From assembly GCA_002383665.1 (NCBI GenBank), contig DFZI01000079.1:1-9440 (forward strand): DNA of 9,440 nt, read 5' to 3'. Positions 5,320 through 9,440 of the stretch are shown in pieces. The notes under the pieces were generated by a model that saw only the letters and a list, made by a program, of their open reading frames with translations, was not told the DNA's origin and searched no databases. The position numbers and the translations under genes were made by a program. The number at the start of each line of letters is the position of its first letter. Positions within the stretch are counted from its first letter, which is position 1. The stretch is from Dehalococcoidia bacterium UBA4060 (GTDB lineage: Bacteria > Chloroflexota > Dehalococcoidia > GIF9 > UBA5629).

Positions 5320-7362
5320 ATGAGCGGTATATTTACCCTTGCATCAATATTAAGAGATTCAAATTACAGTTTATCAATATTTACCGAACCGGATATCAAA
5401 AGCTTGGAATCCAAGATAATATCAAAAGATGGTAAAGCCTATATAAACTGCATAATCAGAGATAAGGAAATCCAATTAAAACCAGAAGAGATAATACGCC
5501 AGCTTTATGCCTCAAAGCTAATCAATGCCTACGGATACCCCAAGAAGCGGATTCAATTTGAGCATCCCGTTAGCTTTGGGCGAGAGGTAAAATCCGCCGA
5601 TATTGTCATCTTTGACAAGGATAGACCCCTTGTTGAATATATCATCGTTGAGGTCAAGAAGCCCAAGCTCAAAGACGGCAAAGAGCAATTAAGGTCATAT
5701 TGCAACGCTACGGGTGCTCCTATCGGTGTATGGACAAACGGGGGACAGATATCCCATTACAACCGCAAAGACCCGAACATATTTGAAGATATTACCGATA
5801 TTCCCAAAGTTGACCAGACCCTTGAAGATATCTTAAAGGAACGCTTTACCTGGCGAGACCTTGTTGCCAAAGACAAAATCCCCAATGAAGGCAAAACCCT
5901 TAAAGCCATTATCACGGAGATGGAAGACGAGGTGCTAGCCAATGCTGGCGTGGATGTCTTTGAAGAGGTATTCAAGCTTATATTCACCAAGCTTTATGAC
6001 GAGACGCTGAGTGGTAATGACAAGGTAATTACCGACCATGAAATTAGACGCAAGTTAAGCCTAGAGGAAATTGCCGACTTTGAAAAGCTAAAGGAAGCAC
6101 TGAACGATATTGATACCTCTGGCTTCAGGCTGCTTGAATTTAGAAATACAGGACAATCCGAAGGTGAGCTAAAAAAGAAGATTCAAAACCTGTTTGATAA
6201 AGCCAAAAAGAAGTGGACAGGCGTATTCCCCGATGAGAGCCGTATTGACCTTTCCCCCTCTCATCTTTCCGTCTGTATTTCCAGCTTACAGGATGTAAAG
6301 CTTTTCAATTCCAACCTGCAGATTATAGACGAAGCATTTGAATATCTGGTGAGCAAGTCAGCCAAAGGCGAGAAGGGGCAATATTTCACGCCACGCCATG
6401 TCATTGATATGTGCGTCAAGATGCTTAACCCACAACGAGGCGAATACATGATAGACCCTGCGGCTGGCTCATGCGGTTTTACCGTTCACACCATCTTTCA
6501 AATGACGGGACACCTATTTGAAACAACCGAGATATCGGCAGAGGAAAAGGAAGATGTGCTCAAGGTATTTGGCATTGATTTTGATGAGAAGGTTGTCCGT
6601 GTAGCCCGCACCTTGAACCTTATCGCTGGAGATGGTGAGACCAACGTTATGCATCTCAATTCCCTTGACTATGACCGCTGGAATGAGACGGTGAATAATC
6701 CCGATTGGAGAGACACATATGGCGGTGGCTTCAAACGCCTTGAATCATTAAGAAACGAGGTGGCATCTTACAGGGAATTTGGCTTTGACATTCTTATGGC
6801 GAATCCACCGTTTGCAGGGGATATCAAGGAATCCCGCATAATCCACAAGTATGTGCTTGGTTACAACGCCAAGAACAAGCCCAAGCCAAAAGTGAGCAGG
6901 GACATTCTTTTTATTGAACGCAACCTTGACCTGTTAAAGCCTGGTGGTCGCATGGCTATCGTATTGCCCCAAGGGAGGTTTAATAACACATCGGATAAAG
7001 ATATACGGGATTTTATAGCGGAGAAAGCCCGAATTATAGCTGTGGTAGGGCTTCAAAACAACACCTTCAAGCCCCACACAGGTACAAAGACAAGCGTCTT
7101 ATTCTTGCAGAAATGGGATGATAAGCTATGCCCAAAGGTAGATGATTATCCGATATTCTTTGCCGTGTCCGAAAAATCGGGCAAGGACAACTCTGGCGAA
7201 TATGTTTATCTAAAGAATGGTGAGGGCAGGAACAAGCTGGATAAAAACGGGCATTTTATAGTTGACCATGACTTGCATAACCAGGGTGGTGAATTGCCAA
7301 ACGGGATTGCCGAAGCCTTTATTGAATGGGCGAAAAAAGAGAAGCTGAGTTTTTGGAAGTAG
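5320..7362 (+). CDS. Fused PD-(D/E)xK nuclease / N6-adenine DNA methyltransferase (restriction-modification)
   Basis: A 680-residue protein with two activities in one chain. Residues about 50-150 form a type I HsdR N-terminal-like nuclease domain: D94 in SADIVIF, then E111 and K113 in VEVKKP, followed by Q123 and GVWTNG, the PD-(D/E)xK pattern. A helical region at about 195-345 resembles the HsdM N-terminal domain. The methyltransferase core follows: GQYFTPRHV at 353-361 (motif X), DPAAGSCGF at 379-387 (motif I, SAM binding; C replaces the usual third glycine), GIDFDEKVVRVA at 418-429, and NPPF at 495-498 (motif IV, catalytic for adenine N6). No helicase motifs are present. A single polypeptide nuclease-methylase with a separate S subunit resembles BcgI-type (type IIB) systems; some annotation would call it type I HsdM. 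It should methylate adenine at the S-specified site and possibly cut unmodified DNA. The stop lies 3 bases before the next ATG. Confidence 0.9.
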   Translation: MSGIFTLASILRDSNYSLSIFTEPDIKSLESKIISKDGKAYINCIIRDKEIQLKPEEIIRQLYASKLINAYGYPKKRIQFEHPVSFGREVKSADIVIFDKDRPLVEYIIVEVKKPKLKDGKEQLRSYCNATGAPIGVWTNGGQISHYNRKDPNIFEDITDIPKVDQTLEDILKERFTWRDLVAKDKIPNEGKTLKAIITEMEDEVLANAGVDVFEEVFKLIFTKLYDETLSGNDKVITDHEIRRKLSLEEIADFEKLKEALNDIDTSGFRLLEFRNTGQSEGELKKKIQNLFDKAKKKWTGVFPDESRIDLSPSHLSVCISSLQDVKLFNSNLQIIDEAFEYLVSKSAKGEKGQYFTPRHVIDMCVKMLNPQRGEYMIDPAAGSCGFTVHTIFQMTGHLFETTEISAEEKEDVLKVFGIDFDEKVVRVARTLNLIAGDGETNVMHLNSLDYDRWNETVNNPDWRDTYGGGFKRLESLRNEVASYREFGFDILMANPPFAGDIKESRIIHKYVLGYNAKNKPKPKVSRDILFIERNLDLLKPGGRMAIVLPQGRFNNTSDKDIRDFIAEKARIIAVVGLQNNTFKPHTGTKTSVLFLQKWDDKLCPKVDDYPIFFAVSEKSGKDNSGEYVYLKNGEGRNKLDKNGHFIVDHDLHNQGGELPNGIAEAFIEWAKKEKLSFWK

Positions 7363-7365
7363 AAA

Positions 7366-8778
7366 ATGCAATATTCTGTAGTTAAATATAGCAGTCTAAA
7401 GAATACTCCATCGTTTCGGCTTGATGCGGAGTACTACCATCCAAAAGCTTTAATATATGAAGAACGGATAAATCAAGCCTGCGGCACAACACTAAAAAAG
7501 TATGGCTGCGAAATTGTCAGCGGTCCTTTTGGTTCGTCATTAAAGAGTGAAGCTTATTTGCACGCAGGTATCCCTTTTATAAGGATTTCAGATTTAAGGG
7601 ACTGGATAATAGACGATTCGGAGTTGATTTATATATCAAAGGAAGACCACACACGTCTACGGTCATCGAGGTTACAAGTCGGAGACTTGGTGTTGTCAAA
7701 AGTGGGAAATACCATCGGCGTGGTCTCAATTGTCACAGATGAAATTGGTGAATGTAATATTAGCGAAAATAATATCGGGATAAGATTGCCGAACTCATTA
7801 TCATTAGAGAAAAAGAGGTTTATACTAGCGTTCTTAAACAGCAATCCTGGGCAGACTCAGATATTGCGTGCTGTAAGCGGAAATGCTCAACCAAAGTTAA
7901 ATGTATCAGATATAGAGAACGTAAAAGTAGCCATTTTTGATAGTCAGCTAAATCCTATTTCTGAGCTAATTGCCGAGTCTATTTCGTTGATACAGATGTC
8001 AAAGAATTTATATCATAAAGCTGAAAAAATCCTTCTCTCAGAACTCAGCCTTTTAGATTGGAAGCCAAAGCACCAGCTTTCCTTTGTTAAAAACTTCTCG
8101 GATAGCGAGACCGCTGACCGCATAGACGCTGAATACTTCCAGCCCATGTATGACGAGCTTATTGAAAAGGTCATGCAATATGGGAATGGACATAAGGCTG
8201 TGGATGAATCCGTGAAAATCAAAGATAGAAACTTCACACCTAAAGATGAAGTGAGCTACAAATATATTGAGCTTGCCAATATCTCGGCAAACGGGCATAT
8301 AAACGGGTTTATTGAGGCTATGGGTAAGGACTTGCCAACACGGGCGAGATTAAAGGTAAATACAGGGGATGTTATTGTCTCGTCTATTGAAGGGTCGCTT
8401 TCAAGCATAGCCTTGATAAACGGTGACTTGGATAATGCCTTGTGCTCAACGGGCTTTTACGTGGTTAATTCGGATATTTTCAACTCCGAGACATTGCTTG
8501 TTCTATTGAAGTCCCCGTTGGGGCAATTACAGCTAAAAAAAGGGTGCTCAGGGACAATATTAACCGCCATAAACAAAGAGGAATTCAAGCGGGTATTATT
8601 ACCTCGCATATCTGAAAGTATCCAAGAACAGATTAAGCAGAAAATTTCCGAGATGTATAAGGCAAAATCAACATCAAAGAAGCTCTTGGACATTGCCAAG
8701 CGTAGTGTTGAAATAGCTATAGAACAAGGGGAAGAAGAGGCTCAAAAATGGATTAACGAACAGATTGGAACTGTCTGA
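7366..8778 (+). CDS. hsdS: Restriction-modification specificity subunit (HsdS-like, two target-recognition domains)
   Basis: A 470-residue DNA-recognition subunit. Two halves each begin with the same entry motif, LDAEYYHP at 19-26 and IDAEYFQP at 253-260, followed by a target-recognition domain. TRD1 spans about 45-190 (GPFGSSLKSEAY, IPFIRISDL, GDLVLSKVGN, ISENNIGIRL). TRD2 spans about 275-415 (YIELANI, NTGDVIVSSIEGS, LCSTGFYVV). Helical conserved regions at about 195-230 and 415-460 act as spacer and docking surface for the methylase subunits. Two different TRDs imply a bipartite asymmetric target; the bases recognised cannot be deduced. ATG is 3 bases after the nuclease-methylase stop, with GGAAG upstream inside that gene's end, so the two are one operon with coupled translation. 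The TRDs appear intact. A seven-A run at 8535-8541 lies inside TRD2 coding sequence. Confidence 0.93.
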   Translation: MQYSVVKYSSLKNTPSFRLDAEYYHPKALIYEERINQACGTTLKKYGCEIVSGPFGSSLKSEAYLHAGIPFIRISDLRDWIIDDSELIYISKEDHTRLRSSRLQVGDLVLSKVGNTIGVVSIVTDEIGECNISENNIGIRLPNSLSLEKKRFILAFLNSNPGQTQILRAVSGNAQPKLNVSDIENVKVAIFDSQLNPISELIAESISLIQMSKNLYHKAEKILLSELSLLDWKPKHQLSFVKNFSDSETADRIDAEYFQPMYDELIEKVMQYGNGHKAVDESVKIKDRNFTPKDEVSYKYIELANISANGHINGFIEAMGKDLPTRARLKVNTGDVIVSSIEGSLSSIALINGDLDNALCSTGFYVVNSDIFNSETLLVLLKSPLGQLQLKKGCSGTILTAINKEEFKRVLLPRISESIQEQIKQKISEMYKAKSTSKKLLDIAKRSVEIAIEQGEEEAQKWINEQIGTV

Positions 8779-8838
8779 CTTCACCCCCAAACTGAAGCTA
8801 TAATTCTGCTAATAATTCCTTAAGTTCAAACGTGGTTG

Positions 8839-8865
8839 TTGTCATTGTATAAGTAATGGTAGAAT
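8839..8865 (+). promoter_or_regulatory. Candidate promoter giving a leaderless or very short leader transcript
   Basis: TTGTCA at 8839-8844 (5 of 6 match to the -35 consensus) and TAGAAT at 8860-8865 (5 of 6 to -10) are separated by 15 bases, the same short spacing as the promoter of the upstream operon. The ATG at 8875 lies 9 bases after the -10 box, so transcription would begin at or within a few bases of the start codon. No Shine-Dalgarno is visible before that ATG, which fits leaderless translation. Another reading, TATAAG at 8848-8853 as -10, has a poor -35. Confidence 0.4.
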
Positions 8866-8874
8866 AAAACCACT

Positions 8875-9297
8875 ATGGTTGACTTTATTATATCAATTGC
8901 ATTGGCTATTTATTATTGGTGGAAACATCATAATTCCAGATTCCAAATATTCTTTAAAAATTTTATCGTTTCCATCGGTTTTGCATGGGTTTTCTCAACA
9001 GCTATTGCATCCTTATCAGAGCTGGTACTTGGATGCATATTGGCTTTTAAGTTATATTCAACAGAAGAAATCACATTCATGAGTAACATTACACTTATAG
9101 TAGTATTCTGGTCATTTGTTGTAATTTTAGGATTAGGGGTTTATCTTGGAATACGAGCAATACTAATGGATTTTATTAGAAAAACAAAAGATGGTTACAA
9201 AGATACTTTTGTATCAAAACCATCTACTGAAGAACGTCTTAATAAACTTGAATACGAAATAGACAAATTAAAAAAGGATAAATCAAATGACCTGTAA
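8875..9297 (+). CDS. Small multi-pass membrane protein of unknown function
   Basis: A 140-residue protein that I do not recognise. Hydrophobic segments occur at about 3-16 (short, ends in YYWW), 29-57 (with SIGFAWVFSTAIASL) and 70-96 (TLIVVFWSFVVILGLGVYLG). This suggests two firm and one doubtful membrane span, with a polar, charged C-terminal tail at about 105-140 (SKPSTEERLNKLEYEIDKLK) that should form a coiled coil, perhaps for oligomerisation or partner binding. Codon use is distinctly AT-rich compared with the flanking core genes, a sign of recent acquisition. It starts 96 bases after the specificity gene, has its own candidate promoter and ends by overlapping the next gene by 11 bases. 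A role with the restriction system is possible only by position; toxin, holin-like or accessory phage protein functions are equally unproven. Confidence 0.7.
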   Translation: MVDFIISIALAIYYWWKHHNSRFQIFFKNFIVSIGFAWVFSTAIASLSELVLGCILAFKLYSTEEITFMSNITLIVVFWSFVVILGLGVYLGIRAILMDFIRKTKDGYKDTFVSKPSTEERLNKLEYEIDKLKKDKSNDL

Positions 9298-9440
9298 ATA
9301 TTGCCAATCCACAAACATAATCAAGTTCGGTACACATACCGATATTAACGGTATTGAGATACAACGTTATTACTGTAAAGACTGCAAACGCAAATTCGTA
9401 CCTGATACCTTACCAAAGATGCAAACGCCTATGAATCAGG
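9287..9440 (+). CDS. Zinc-ribbon protein, probable DDE transposase N-terminus (cut by window edge)
   Basis: The first 51 codons of a frame that runs off the right edge. The product begins MTCKYCQSTNIIKFG and shows a four-cysteine zinc ribbon: C3-x2-C6 and C30-x2-C33 (QRYYCKDCKRKFVPDTLPKM around residues 26-45). The layout CxYCxS...xKxG...QRYYCKDCxRxF then DTLPKM resembles the N-terminal zinc ribbon of IS1/IS6/IS240-type DDE transposases, which binds DNA ahead of the catalytic domain. A transcription-factor-like zinc ribbon is an alternative, and the decisive catalytic DDE part is missing. The ATG at 9287 lies inside the end of the upstream membrane gene, with AAGGA 9 bases before it, so it is likely translated by coupling. 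Confidence 0.7.
   Translation, partial: MTCKYCQSTNIIKFGTHTDINGIEIQRYYCKDCKRKFVPDTLPKMQTPMNQ

Larger units (their letters stand above)
4599..9440. mobile_element. Left part of a genomic island inserted at tRNA-Pro
   Basis: From the 3' end of tRNA-Pro rightwards, the content changes from house-keeping genes to integrase debris, a restriction-modification system, an AT-rich membrane protein and a transposase-like start. Coding direction also flips from minus to plus. The right end is not in the window, so size and current mobility are unknown. The broken integrase suggests that the island cannot excise by itself. Confidence 0.6.

Noticed and set aside
8535..8541. A7 run in the specificity gene as a phase-variation switch
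   Set aside because: A run of seven A is short and common in AT-rich genes; no inverted half-copies of the specificity gene or nearby invertase are present.
8779..8797. Hairpin CTTCA-CCCCCAAAC-TGAAG after the specificity gene as a terminator
   Set aside because: The stem is only 5 base pairs and there is no T-run after it, so a rho-independent terminator is not supported.
4599..9440. CRISPR array or tandem repeats
   Set aside because: No regularly spaced direct repeats were seen in the non-coding stretches.

Overview
The window looks like a junction between an ordinary bacterial chromosome (about 1-4600) and the start of a mobile or accessory island inserted at a tRNA-Pro gene (about 4600-9440). 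The core half encodes biosynthetic and envelope proteins in one tight minus-strand cluster, two of them with TTG starts backed by good Shine-Dalgarno sequences. Gene content and protein style (fused-ACT homoserine dehydrogenase, short threonine synthase, membrane-anchored tandem parvulin protein, IS6/IS240-like zinc-ribbon transposase start) suggest an anaerobic Chloroflexota bacterium, perhaps Dehalococcoidia. That assignment is an inference from resemblance and is not proven by the sequence.

Region 1-4432 (all minus strand, transcribed right to left): a membrane-anchored parvulin/SurA-PrsA-like foldase, homoserine dehydrogenase (hom), threonine synthase (thrC), a flavin reductase-like FMN protein, and the first 56 codons of GTP cyclohydrolase I (folE), which runs off the left edge. 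Gaps are 1, 2, 29 and 25 bases, so this is very likely one operon. hom and thrC supply two steps of threonine synthesis; the homoserine kinase is not in the window.

Region 4433-4598: a short divergent intergenic stretch with an AT-rich palindrome, then tRNA-Pro(GGG) on the plus strand.

Region 4491-5319: the scarred left end of the island. The C-terminal catalytic half of a tyrosine integrase lies on the minus strand and its frame reads straight through the tRNA gene. A 107-base segment bounded by 19-base imperfect inverted repeats abuts the point where the integrase homology stops. Beyond it, on the opposite strand, sits what looks like a 12-codon integrase N-terminus with its own ribosome binding site, cut off after a few codons. 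The integrase therefore appears to have been destroyed by a rearrangement.

Region 5320-8778: a two-gene restriction-modification system with its own promoter. The first gene encodes a fused PD-(D/E)xK nuclease plus N6-adenine methyltransferase; the second encodes a two-TRD specificity subunit. No helicase/translocase (HsdR) gene is present in the window, so the layout is closer to BcgI-type (type IIB) systems than to classical type I.

Region 8779-9440: a small AT-rich membrane protein with a possible leaderless promoter, overlapped by 11 bases by the start of a zinc-ribbon protein, probably a DDE transposase, that is cut by the right edge.
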